This document shows positions 42,466-53,334 of a DNA stretch of 64,000 nt, piece after piece. Position 1 is the first letter of the stretch, and the number at the start of each line of letters is the position of its first letter. Source of the stretch: Muricea muricata (taxonomy: Eukaryota; Cnidaria; Anthozoa; Malacalcyonacea; Plexauridae); the NCBI GenBank assembly GCA_963855995.1, contig OY979725.1:5404118-5468117 (forward strand), written 5' to 3'. The position numbers and the translations under genes are program-made. The notes under the pieces were generated by a model. The model was not told the DNA's origin and ran no database searches. It worked only from the letters and a program-made list of their open reading frames with translations.

Positions 42466-44143
42466 CGTTTGATTCCAGTGATGGGGGTAAAAACTCCGGT
42501 GAGAGAGGGAGCTCTGGACTGGACAATTCCGTAAGGATTGCCCGGTTAATTTCGTCGATGGTGGTGGGCTCGTGTGCAGATTCAATGGCGTTAACAGGTG
42601 CGCCACACACCAATCGATCGAACAACCCCTGCGACGAAGCAGGGGAAGGCAAAAAGTCAGTTGACGAGGCAACCGAGCCTGGCGGCGACTCGTCCCCGTC
42701 AATTGAAGGTCTGTAAAAGACCGGCGTAATTATGGTCACAGGAGAGGAGATCGGCGTCATCTCCCCCTCTGGCGGCGATAGTGGGACCACTAACGGGTCG
42801 TAAATCAACGAGGGATCTGGGCCGATTTCACCGGGCTCCACGATCCCTATCTCAACCCCAATTAGGGGAGGGGTACCTCGCGGGTCAGACGCGACCTCCG
42901 AGGCCCAAGATACCTCCCCTTCCTCTCTAACTTGTATGAGGATTTCTTCCTCCTCTTGCATTAACGCCCCAAAGGGCGTTGCCATGGGGTCGAGCGTGAC
43001 CTCTGGCTCTGGTCGTGCAACGTCTAATGTTGTCACGACCGGCGCTGTTGCTGGGATTGCCAGTGTCCCACCCAATGGGACTAATGACATATCCTCAGCT
43101 GGTTGTTGTTCTTGTTGTTGCTGTTGAAGTGCTACATCTAATGTAGCACTTAGCGCCTCTAATGCGGGCAGCGATGGTGTTTGCCCGAAGGAAGAAATTG
43201 GCGTTGTTTGCCAATACTCGATAGCAAGGGGGTCGATAACCGATGACCCCGAAAGACAATAGTCGAGTTCCTCATCTGAAGGAGTTTTGGAGTTGGGTCG
43301 GCGTCTCTTATGTTTGTGCAACACGGCGAGGGGAATATCGTCCCTGTCTATTTCTGCCTGTGTTGCAGTGACCTTATCTCTACCCCCCGTCGGCTCTGTC
43401 CACGTCGATGTTGTGATCGTGGAGCTCGATCGAGAGGTAGTTGTTGATGTTGTTATTTTGGCTGGTGTTGGTGCCTGAGAAAGGCCACTTCGACGCCTAC
43501 GAACCCGTAGCGTTGTTATCGTGCGCACGGCGGTGCGCACTGGGCCAGATTTCGCAGCAGCCTGTTGTTCGGCCTCGATGATACTGGCCGCGAAATCTGC
43601 CTCCGTGATTCCCTCTGACTCGCTAGCCGATGTTGCTGGCATGTTGAATTGTGATCTTAATTGTTTCAATTGTTGAGTCAGAGGGGGTGAAGTCGAGTGA
43701 GACTGAACTCTCAATGGACTGTCAGCCTCACTCTTTAACTGGATGGATTTGGTGGCCCCATCCAGTTTGGTCTTCGGATCAGCGTGATCTGAAGATCTCT
43801 CATCATCCATTGACTGGACGGATGATGAGTCTCTGATTTCTCCCGGCTCTAATTCGTCGTCCGATGGTGGTGGAACGTTAAACATCTTGCGTAAAGTTGT
43901 AAGATGTTGAGCCGGAGGCGATGTTGTTATTACAGAAGTCTCCTGTGAAGGCTGAGTATCCATCAACTCAGCCACAGCTTTGGGGGATCGAGCGACCTCG
44001 TCTACAATCACGTCATCAGTAGCACTCGATCGACCCTTTGACAATGACTGGCCTTTGGCACGGCCAGCCTTCGATTTAGTTGGGAGAGATTTAGAAGCAG
44101 GAGCCTGTTCTGTCTCCCTTCGGAGACAGAACAGGCTCCTGCT
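42431..44143 (-). pseudogene. LINE ORF1, C-terminal part after an in-frame TGA (acidic Ser/Thr/Pro-rich tail)
   Basis: This is 570 codons in the same frame as the preceding ORF1 parts (codons 305-874), ending at TAA 42433-42431. It has no recognisable fold: it is rich in Ser, Thr, Pro, Glu and Asp, with a basic patch (RVRRRRSG and KHKRRRPNSK) and a Gln run (ALQQQQQEQQPAED). A motif L-x2-LR-x2-FN-x-P occurs as LTTLRKMFNVP and LKQLRSQFNMP. KTKLDGATKSIQ resembles KIKLDGAKRTVQ upstream of the stop, and the DNA around 43745-43795 and 44240-44290 is visibly related, so the tail contains an old internal duplication. An open stretch this long is unlikely by chance and implies recent selection on the frame. 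Function unknown; possibly RNP assembly or nuclear targeting. The last 35 bases overlap ORF2. Confidence 0.8.
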
Positions 44144-44145
44144 TC
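44094..44145 (-). repeat. Perfect 24-bp inverted repeat with 4-nt loop, starting inside an ORF1 stop codon
   Basis: The arms are 44094-44117 and 44122-44145, complementary at all 24 positions, with loop CTTC (GAAG in the sense RNA). The TGA at 44146-44144 contributes its last two bases to the base of the stem. Arms begin GAAGCAGGAGCC and end GGCTCCTGCTTC on the + strand. Confidence 0.95.
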
Positions 44146-44830
44146 ATTTTAACATGGTCTCCTGCTTTTTATTTAACTTATTTCTTAGATCTGTCTTCCC
44201 CAACGGAGACTTCTTTTTAATTTGTGTTGTCTGGACCGTGCGCTTGGCACCGTCCAGTTTTATTTTAAGGTCGTCGTGACCTAAGGCAGGCTTATTGTTG
44301 TTAATTGCCTTTTTAATGCTCTGTTTGGTGTTGTTTTGAGCTGTGTTTTTTCCCGTCGCTTTGGGGAGGTTTTGTTGTTGTTGTTGTTGTTGCAATTTCC
44401 TCCCCTGTCTTGATTTTGGGCCGTCCTTGCTCGCATGTCCCACCTCTTGGCATACGTAGCATTGCGTGGGCTGCCCACGATAATTAAAAACGACGGGAAA
44501 TCCCCCAATATTAATGGTGCGTGGGGTGGCCTTGGTCACGACCATTGACACCCTGCGCGTGCCTGATCGCACGGATGGAAATTCTTTGATTGTTAAATGT
44601 TGGACGCCAATAACGCGTCCGTAGGGTGCCAATGCTTCATATAAGTGTTTGTCCTGCATTTGAAGAGGAGCTTTCTCAACGAAAACAGACTTGACCTCTT
44701 CGTATGCAGGCAATAACGTTAGTTGCACGCCTCTAAATGCTATGCCGTTGATTTCGGCGGCGTGCCGGTCCGATGATCTTTTAAATTGCAAGTTATATTT
44801 AATGGGAGACAAGGCCTGCACAGCAGCGAC
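44144..44830 (-). pseudogene. LINE ORF1, middle part (RRM-like region and degenerate CCHC knuckle)
   Basis: This is 228 codons (ORF1 codons 76-303) between the TAG at 44833-44831 and the TGA at 44146-44144. The first ATG-independent candidate start here is a GTG, so separate initiation is unlikely. Residues about 120-190 (VKSVFVEKAP ... RVSMVV ... INIGGFPVVFNYRGQPTQC) resemble the RRM-like or nucleic-acid-binding part of Tx1-type ORF1 proteins. A knuckle follows: C199, C202 and H207 are present, but the fourth ligand at 212 is Gly (GHASKDGPKS), a single T-to-G change from Cys. A run of seven Gln and a Lys/Asn-rich basic stretch come next. The family role is binding LINE RNA to form the RNP. 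Loss of the last zinc ligand fits decay of this copy. Confidence 0.85.
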
Positions 44831-45055
44831 CTAGCGCTCCCCAACGGCATTTATCAATTCTTTACGCACCTGCGGAATCTTGCTATTTCTGATTAAACGC
44901 GATGGAATGTGGACCATCGAAGTGGTCTGATTCCAACGCTGAAAATCCGCAGCTGTGAGCTTAATGTTAGTGCCAGCATTGATGTTGGTTTTGCTGGCAT
45001 TTGCATAGGTGTTGTTATTATGCATATTATGGTTTGTATTCAGGCTCGTAGCCAT
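44831..45055 (-). pseudogene. LINE ORF1, N-terminal part (74 aa to an in-frame TAG)
   Basis: The ATG at 45055 lies in an excellent initiation context, ACCATGGC, and is the first AUG of the whole predicted transcript. The 74 residues are Asn/Thr-rich (MATSLNTNHNMHNNNTYANA) and then basic, with a short helix-like stretch ending in LINAVGER before TAG (44833-44831). The reading frame continues open on the other side of the stop for 228 codons, so this is the N terminus of ORF1 cut by a nonsense change. No domain is recognised. Confidence 0.8.
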
Positions 45056-45788
45056 GGTGATTTTAAACGAATTACAATAATCAAATATATACAATAAAAG
45101 ACCGTAGAGTCGCACACGAAGGCTCTTTTCCAAATAGAGTCCTTCAAAACAAACGAGGAAATGACTCTAGGTCTTCGCTAAACACAATTGTCGCCTAAAA
45201 CCTACCTACTATTAAGGAACGCTTACGCTGGCACGTACTCCAAACCCAAGATCTGATCTAAAATAATGTCCCTTAATAGAATACAGCAAGGATCGAAACG
45301 ATGACCCTTACTGCGACTATGAAGAGTACTTCAATTTTTTGAAGCACTCCAAAGACGCGCTCAAAACCCGAAGTAAAAAGCGAGAAGTCCAAGAACCCCG
45401 ACAATGAAGCGTCAAAGATGCCTGAAAAAGATCACCCGGTGGCCTTTGAGTCTCCTCGACTCGACGGGCCCAACCACGGAAGATACTATTGACCACTACC
45501 TAAAACGTGTCCACAATACTCTATGGTGTAGTAATTAAGCAGGGAAGTGCCCAGTTAAGCCGGACACCGGAAGACAAGGTAGCCTAGCCCTACCCACTGA
45601 TCTCCGAAGAGACCAGCAAAGAAAACAAAGGGGATTTGCTGGCAGTCGTACCAACTGAGGCTAACCCTCAGCCCGACTGTCCCCAGCAGAAGTAAACTAC
45701 AAGAAGTGTAAGATTGGATATGTCCGCAATAAGCACCTAGGGGGCACGGCTAGTTGTGTTCCTTCTACCCGGGGTTAGGGTCACCAAT
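45056..45788 (-). promoter_or_regulatory. LINE 5' UTR (about 733 nt, no AUG)
   Basis: This is the non-coding leader between the satellite junction and the ORF1 start. Reading the + strand for CAT finds none over the whole segment, so the sense RNA has no upstream AUG. The 5' end begins near GGTGACCCTAACCCC on the minus strand. Many LINEs carry an internal promoter here; I recognise no specific core-promoter motif, so promoter function is inferred from family knowledge. No tRNA, 5S or snRNA sequence was recognised in it. Confidence 0.6.
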
Positions 45789-48700
45789 ACAGGTATAAGA
45801 TTTTAATAAAACAGGTAAAAGGCAGGTATAAGACAGGTATAAGACAGGTATAACACACGTATGAGACAGGTATAAGACTTGTATAAGACAGGTATAAGGC
45901 ATGTATAAGGCAGGTATACGACAGGTATAAGACTTGTATAAGACAGCTATAAGGCAGGTATAAGACACGTATAAGACTTGTATAAGACAGGTATAAGGCA
46001 GGTATAAGACAGGTATAAAACAGGTATAAGACAGGTGTAAGACAGGTATAAGATAGTATAAGACAGGTATAGGACAGGTATAAGACAGGAATAAGAATGG
46101 TATAAGACAGGTATAAGACAGGTATAAGAAAGGTATAAGACAGGTATAAGACAGGTATAAGATCGGAAAAAGACAAGTAAAAGACAGGTATAAGACAGCT
46201 ATAAGACAGGTATAAGACTGGTATAAAATAGGTGTATTACAGGTATAAAAAAGGTATAAGACAGGTATAAGACACGTATAAGACAGATATAAGGCAGGTA
46301 TAAGGCAGGTATAAGACAGGTATAAGACATGTATAAGACAGATATAAGGTAGGTGCAAGGCAGGTATAAGACAGGTATAAGGCAGGTATAAGGCAGGTAA
46401 AAGGCAGGTATAAGACAGGTATAAGACAGGTATAAGGTACGTATAAGGTAGGTATAAGACAGGTATAAGACAGGTATAAGACAGGTATAAGACAGATATA
46501 AGACTTGTATAAGACAGGTATAAGGCATGTATAAGGAATATAAGACAGGTATAAGACTTGAATAAGACAGGTATAAGACAGGTATAAGACATGTATAAGA
46601 AATGTATAAGGCAGGTATAAGGCAGGTATAAGACAGGTATAAGACTTGTATAAGACAGGTATGAAGCAGGTATAAAACAGGTATAAAACAGGTATGAGGC
46701 AGGTATAATACAGGTGTAAGACAGGTATAAGACAGGTATAAGACAGGTATAAGACAGGTATAAGACAGGTATAAGACTGGTATAGGACAGGTATAAGACA
46801 GGTATATTACAAGTATAAGACATGTATAGGAAAGGTATAGGACAGGTATAAGACAGGTATAGGACAGGTATAAGACAGGTATAAAACAGATATAAGACAG
46901 GTATAAGACTGGTATAAGACACGTATAAGACAGGTATAAGACAAGTATAAGACATGTATAAGACAGGTATAAGACATGTATAAGACAGGTATAAGACAGG
47001 TATAAGACAGGTATAAGACACATATAAGACAGGTATAAGGCATTTATAAGGCAGGTATAAGACAGGTATAAGACATGTATAAGACAAGTATAAGACAGGT
47101 ATAAGGTACGTATCAGGTAGGTATAAGACAGGTATAAGACAGGTATAAGACTGGTATAAGACAGGTATAAGACAGATATAAGACAGGTATAAAACAGGTA
47201 TAAGACAGGTATAAGACATGTGTAAAAGAGGTATATGGCAAGTATAAGACAGGTATAAGACATTTATAAGAAAGGTATGACACAGGTATAAGACAGGTAT
47301 AAAACAGGTATAAGACAGGTATAAGAAAGGTATAACACAGGTATAATACAGGTATACGACAGGTATAAAACAGGTTAAAGACAGGTATTAGACAGGTGTA
47401 AGACATGTATAAGACAGGTATATAAGGTAGGTATAAGACCGGTATATTACATGCATAAGACGGTAAAACACAGGTATAAGAATGGTATTTGGCAGGTATA
47501 AGGCAGGTATAAGGAAAGTAAAAGGCGGGTATAAGGCAGATATAAGCCAGGTACAAGACAGGTAAAAGACAGGTACAAGACATTTATAAGACAGGAATAA
47601 GACAAGTATAAGACAGGTATAAGACACGTATGAGACAGGTATAAGACTTGTATAAGACAGGTATAAAGCATGTATAAGGCAGGTATAAGACAGGTATAAG
47701 ACAGGTATAAGACAGGTATAAGACAGGTATAAGACAGGTATAAGACATGTATAAGACAGGTATAAGACAGGTATAAGACAAGTATAAGACAGGTATAAGG
47801 CAGGTAAAAGGCAGGTATAAGACAGGTATAAAACATGTAAAAGAAAGGTATAAGACAGGTATAAGACATGTATAAGAGAGATATAAGACAGGTATAAGAG
47901 TGGTATAAGACAGGTATAAGACAGGTATAAGACAGGTATAAGGCATGTATAAGACAGGTATAAGACATGTATAAGACAGGTATAAGACATGTATAAGACA
48001 GGTATAAGACAGGTATAAGACAGGTATAAAACAGATATAAGACAGGTATAAGACTGGTATAAGACAGGTATAAGACAGGTATAAGACAGGTATAAGACAT
48101 GTATAAGACAGGTATAAGACATGTATAAGACAGGTATAAGACAGGTATAAGACAGGTATAAGACACATATAAGACAGGTATAAGGCATTTATAAGGCAGG
48201 TATAAGACAGGTATAAGACATGTATAAGACAGGTATAAGACAGGTATAAGGTACGTATAAGGTAGGTATAAGACAGGTATAAGACAGGTATAAGACAGGT
48301 ATAAGACAGGTATAAGACAGGTATACGACAGGTATAAGACAGGTATAAGGCAGGCATTAGGATGGTATAAGACAGCTATAAGGTATGTATAAGGTAGGTA
48401 AAAGGTAGGTATAAGACAGGTATAAGACTGGTATAAGACAGGTATAAGACAGATATAAGACAGGTATAAAACAGGTATAAGACAGGTATAAGACATGTGT
48501 AAAAGAGGTATATGGCAGGTATAAGACAGGTATAAGACATTTATAAGAAAGGTATGACACAGGTATAAGACAGGTATAAAACAGGTATAAGACAGGTATA
48601 AGAAAGGTATAACACAGGTATAATACAGGTATACGACTGGTATAAAACAGGTTAAAGACAGGTATTAGACAGGTGTAAGACATGTATAAGACAGGTATAT

Positions 48701-51700
48701 AAGGTAGGTATAAGACCGGTATATTACATGCATAAGACAGTAAAACACAGGTATAAGACAGGTATTTGGCAGGTATAAGGCAGGTATAAGGAAAGTAAAA
48801 GGCGGGTATAAGGCAGATATAAGGCAGGTACAAGACAGGTAAAAGACAGGTACAAGACATTTATAAGACAGGAATAAGACAGGTATAAGACAGGTATAAG
48901 ACACGTATGAGACAGGTATAAGACTTGTATAAGACAGGTATAAAAGCATGTATAAGGCAGGTATAAGACAGGTATAAGACAGGTATAAGACAGGTATAAG
49001 ACAGGTATAAGACACGTATAAGACATGTATAAGACAGGTATAAGACAGGTATAAGACAAGTATAAGACAGGTATAAGGCAGGTAAAAGGCAGGTATAAGA
49101 CAGGTATAAAACATGTATAAGAAAGGTATAAGACAGGTATAAGACATGTATAAGAGAGATATAAGACAGGTATAAGAGTGGTATAAGACAGGTATAAGAC
49201 AGGTATAAGACAGGTATAACGCATGTATAAGACAGGTATAAGACATGTATAAGACAGGTATAAGACATGTATAAGACAGGTATAAGACAGGTATAAGACA
49301 GGTATAAAACAGATATAAGACAGGTATAAGACTGGTATAAGACAGGTATAGGACAGGTATAAGACAGGTAAAAGACATGTATAAGACAGGTATAAGACAT
49401 GTATAAGACAGGTATAAGACAGGTATAAGACAGGTATAAGACACATATAAGACAGGTATAAGGCATTTATAAGGCAGGTATAAGACAGGTATAAGACATG
49501 TATAAGACAGGTATAAGACAGGTATAAGGTACGTATAAGGTAGGTATAAGACAGGTATAAGACAGGTATAAGACAGGTATAAGACAGGTATAAGACAGGT
49601 ATAAGACAGGTATACGACAGGTATAAGACAGGTATAAGGCAGGCATTAGGATGGTATAAGACAGGTATAAGGTATGTATAAGGTAGGTATAAGGTAGGTA
49701 TAAGACAGGTATAAGACTGGTATAAGACAGGTATAAGACAGATATAAGACAGGTATAAAACAGGTATAAGACAGGTATAAGACATGTGTAAAAGAGGTAT
49801 ATGGCAGGTATAAGACAGGTATAAGACATTTATAAGAAAGGTATGACACAGGTATAAGACAGGTATAAAACAGGTATAAGACAGGTATAAGAAAGGTATA
49901 TAAGGTAGGTATAAGACCGGTATATTACATGCATAAGACAGTAAAACACAGGTATAAGACAGGTATTTGGCAGGTATAAGGCAGCTATAAGGAAAGTAAA
50001 AGGCGGGTATAAGGCAGATATATGGCAGGTACAAGACAGGTAAAAGACAGGTACAAGACATTTAAAAGACAGGAATAAGACAGGTATAAGACAGGTATAA
50101 GACACGTATGAGACAGGTATAAGACTTGTATAAGACAGGTATAAAGCATGTATAAGGCAGGTATAAGACAGGTATAAGACAGGTATAAGACAGGTATAAG
50201 ACAGGTATAAGACAGGTATAAGACATGTATAAGACTGGTATAAGACAGGTATAAGACAAGTATAAGACAGGTATAAGGCAGGTAAAAGGCAGGTATAAGA
50301 CAGGTATAAGACATGTATAAGAAAGGTATAAGACAGGTATAAGACATGTATAAGAGAGATATAAGACAGGTATAAGAGTGGTATTAGACAGGTATAAGAC
50401 AGGTATAAGACAGGTATAAGGCATGTATAAGACAGGTATAAGACATGTATAAGACAGGTATAAGACATGTATAAGACAGGTATAAGACAGGTATAAGACA
50501 GGTATAAAACAGATATAAGACAGGTATAAGACTGGTATAAGACAGGTATAAGACAGGTATAAGACAGGTATAAGACATGTATAAGACAGGTATAAGACAT
50601 GTATAAGACAGGTATAAGACAGGTATAAGACAGGTATAAGACACATATAAAACAGGTATAAGGCATTTATAAGGCAGGTATAAGACAGGTATAAGACATG
50701 TATAAGACAGGTATAAGACAGGTATAAGGTACGTATAAGGTAGGTATAAGACAGGTATAAGACAGGTATAAGACAGGTATAAGACAGGTATAAGACAGGT
50801 ATACGACAGGTATAAGACAGGTATAAGGCAGGCATTAGGATGGTATAAGACAGGTATAAGGTATGTATAAGGTAGGTATATGGTAGGTATAAGACAGGTA
50901 TAAGACTGGTATAAGACAGGTATAAGACAGATATAAGACAGGTATAAAACAGGTATAAGACACGTATGAGACAGGTATAAGACTTGTATAAGACAGGTAT
51001 AAAGCATGTATAAGGCAGGTATAAGACAGGTATAAGACAGGTATAAGACAGGTATAAGACAGGTATAAGACAGGTATAAGACATGTATAAGACAGGTATA
51101 AGACAGGTATAAGACAAGTATAAGACAGGTATAAGGCAGGTAAAAGGCAGGTATAAGACAGGTATAACACATGTATAAGAAAGGTATAAGACAGGTATAA
51201 GACATGTATAAGAGAGATATAAGACAGGTATAAGAGTGGTATTAGACAGGTATAAGACAGGTATAAGACAGGTATAAGGCATGTATAAGACAGGTATAAG
51301 ACATGTATAAGACAGGTATAAGACAGGTATAAGACAAGTATAAGACAGGTATAAGGCAGGTAAAAGGCAGGTATAAGACAGGTATAAGACATGTATAACA
51401 AAAGGTATAAGACAGGTATAAGACATGTATAAGAGAGATATAAGACAGGTATAAGACATGTATAAGACAGGTATAAGACAGGTATAAGACAGGTATAAGA
51501 CACATATAAAACAGGTATAAAGCATTTATAAGGCAGGTATAAGACAGGTATAAGACATGTATAAGACAGGTATAAGACAGGTATAAGGTACGTATAAGGT
51601 AGGTATAAGACAGGTATAAGACAGGTATAAGACAGGTATAAGACAGGTATAAGACAGGTATACGACAGGTATAAGACAGGTATAAGGCAGGCATTAGGAT

Positions 51701-53334
51701 GGTATAAGACAGGTATAAGGTATGTATAAGGTAGGTATATGGTAGGTATAAGACAGGTATAAGACTGGTATAAGACAGGTATAAGACAGATATAAGACAG
51801 GTATAAAACAGGTATAAGACAGGTATAAGACATGTGTAAAAGAGGTATATGGCAGGTATAAGACAGGTATAAGACATTTATAAGAAAGGTATGACACAGG
51901 TATAAGACAGGTATAAAACAGGTATAAGACAGGTATAAGAAAGGTATAACACAGGTATAATACAGGTATACGACAGGTATAAAACAGGTTAAGGACAGGT
52001 ATTAGACAGGTGTAAGACATGTATAAGGCAGGTATATAAGGTAGGTATAACACCGGTATATTACATGCATAAGACAGTAAAATACAGGTATAAGACATGT
52101 ATTTGGCAGGTATAAGGCAGGTATAAGGAAAGTAAAAGGCGGGTATAAGGCAGATATAAGGCAGGTACAAGACAGGTAAAAGACAGGTACAAGACATTTA
52201 TAAGACAGGAATAAGACAGGTATAAGACAGGTATAAGACACGTATGAGACAGGCATAAGACTTGTATAAGACAGGTATAAGGCATGTATAAGGCAGGTAT
52301 AAGACAGGTATAAGACAGGTATAAGACAGGTATAAGACAGGTATAAGACAGGTATAAGACATGTATAAGACAGGTATAAGACAGGTATAAGACAAGTATA
52401 AGACAGGTATAAGGCAGGTAAAAGGCAGGTATAAGACAGGTAAAAGACATGTATAAGAAAGGTATAAGACAGGTATAAGACATGTTAAGAGAGATATAAA
52501 ACAGGTATAAGAGTGGTATAAGACAGGTATAAGACAGGTATAAGACAGGTATAAGACATGTATAAGACAGGTATAAGACATGTATAAGACAGGTATAAGA
52601 CAGGTATAAGAAAGGTATAAGACACATATAAGACAGGTATAAGGCATTTATAAGGCAGGTATAAGACAGGTATAAGACATGTATAAGAGAGATATAAGGC
52701 AGGTACAAGGCAGGTATAAGAAAGGTATAAAGCAGGTAAAAGGTAGGTATAAGACAGGTATAAGACAGGTATAAGGTACGTATAAGGTAGGTATAAGACA
52801 GGTATAAGACAGGTATAAGACAGGTATAAGACAGGTATAAGACAGGTATAAGGCAGGTATTAGGATGGTATAAGACAGGTATAAGGTATGTATAAGGTAG
52901 GTATAAGGTATGTATAAGACAGGTATAAGACAGGTATAAGACAGGTATAAGACAGGTATAAGACAGGTATAAGACAGGTATAAGACAGGTATAAGACAGG
53001 TATAAGACAGGTATAAGACTTGTATAAGACAGGTATGAGGCAGGTATAAGACAGGTATAAGACAGGTATAAGACAGGTATAAGACAGGTTTAAGACAGGT
53101 ATAAGACAGGTATAGGACAGGTATAAGACAGGTATAAAACAAGTATAAAACAAGTATAAGACAGGTATAAGACAGGTATAAGACAGGTAGAAGAACGGTA
53201 GAAGACAGGTTTAAGACAAATATAAAACAGGTATAACACAGGTATAAGACAGGGATAAGGCAGGTATAAAAAAGGCATAAGACAGGTATAGGACAGGTAT
53301 AAGAAAGGTATACAGGTATAGGACATGTATAAGA
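45789..53334 (+). repeat. 11-bp satellite array, right block (GGTATAAGACA)n
   Basis: The same 11-base unit resumes in the same orientation after the LINE and runs for about 690 monomers. Monomers are on average closer to consensus than in the first 8 kb of the left block. The GACTTGTATAAG, TACGTATAAGGTAGG and GACATGTATAAG variants are common, while TGCACAACACA, the hallmark of the left block, was not seen. The last 150 bases are more diverged (GGTAGAAGAAC, AATATAAAACA, GGGATAAGGCA) before the junction with the 323-bp satellite. No gene is visible; minus-strand ORFs are satellite artefacts. Confidence 0.96.
47390..52700 (+). repeat. Higher-order repeat of about 1.28 kb within the right 11-bp array
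   Basis: The variant CACGTATGAGACAGG starts at 47625, 48902, 50103, 50961 and 52239, with spacings of 1,277, 1,201, 858 and 1,278 bases. The companion marker ATATTACATGCATAAGAC appears near 47448, 48720, 49920 and 52057. The shorter intervals are truncated units; 858 is exactly 78 monomers. Confidence 0.85.

Larger units (their letters stand above)
38477..45788 (-). mobile_element. Tx1/L1-like non-LTR retrotransposon (LINE), near full length, inserted in the satellite
   Basis: A 7.3-kb segment of ordinary composition interrupts the 11-bp array. In minus-strand order it holds a 5' UTR (45788-45056), ORF1 (45055-42431), ORF2 (42465-38920) and a 3' UTR (38919-38477). Domain order and motifs match L1/Tx1-type LINEs: an ORF1 with RRM-like region and CCHC knuckle, then an ORF2 with APE-type endonuclease, reverse transcriptase and C-terminal zinc knuckle. 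No poly(A) tail is visible; the 3' end passes through TTTAAAATACAAA into satellite. Both flanks are satellite in the same orientation and phase-compatible, so a target-site duplication cannot be told from the repeat itself. Three in-frame stops make this copy probably defective. The clade assignment rests on remembered family motifs, not on a search. Confidence 0.95.

Noticed and set aside
39164..44279. Short + strand and alternative-frame minus-strand ORFs over the LINE
   Set aside because: They lie antisense to or out of frame with ORF1 and ORF2, which have clear domains; they are shadows.
38920..45055. Alternative genetic code with TAG or TGA as sense
   Set aside because: Only three such codons in about 2,000, and standard sense codons elsewhere. 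Nonsense decay is simpler; kept only as a question.
45056..45788. 5S rRNA or snRNA fragment in the LINE 5' UTR
   Set aside because: No alignment to remembered 5S or snRNA conserved segments beyond a few bases.
38465..45800. Target-site duplication around the LINE
   Set aside because: Both flanks contain ACAGGTATAAGA, but every satellite monomer supplies this, so it is no evidence of duplication.
1..53334. CRISPR array
   Set aside because: Units of 11 bases with no unique spacers, in a eukaryote-like context.
1..53334. Telomeric repeat or transposase-adapter contamination (the minus-strand unit contains CTGTCTTATAC)
   Set aside because: The unit does not match a telomere repeat I know. It lacks the two extra bases and the 3' half of the Tn5 mosaic end, and tens of kilobases of structured, diverged repeats are not an adapter artefact.
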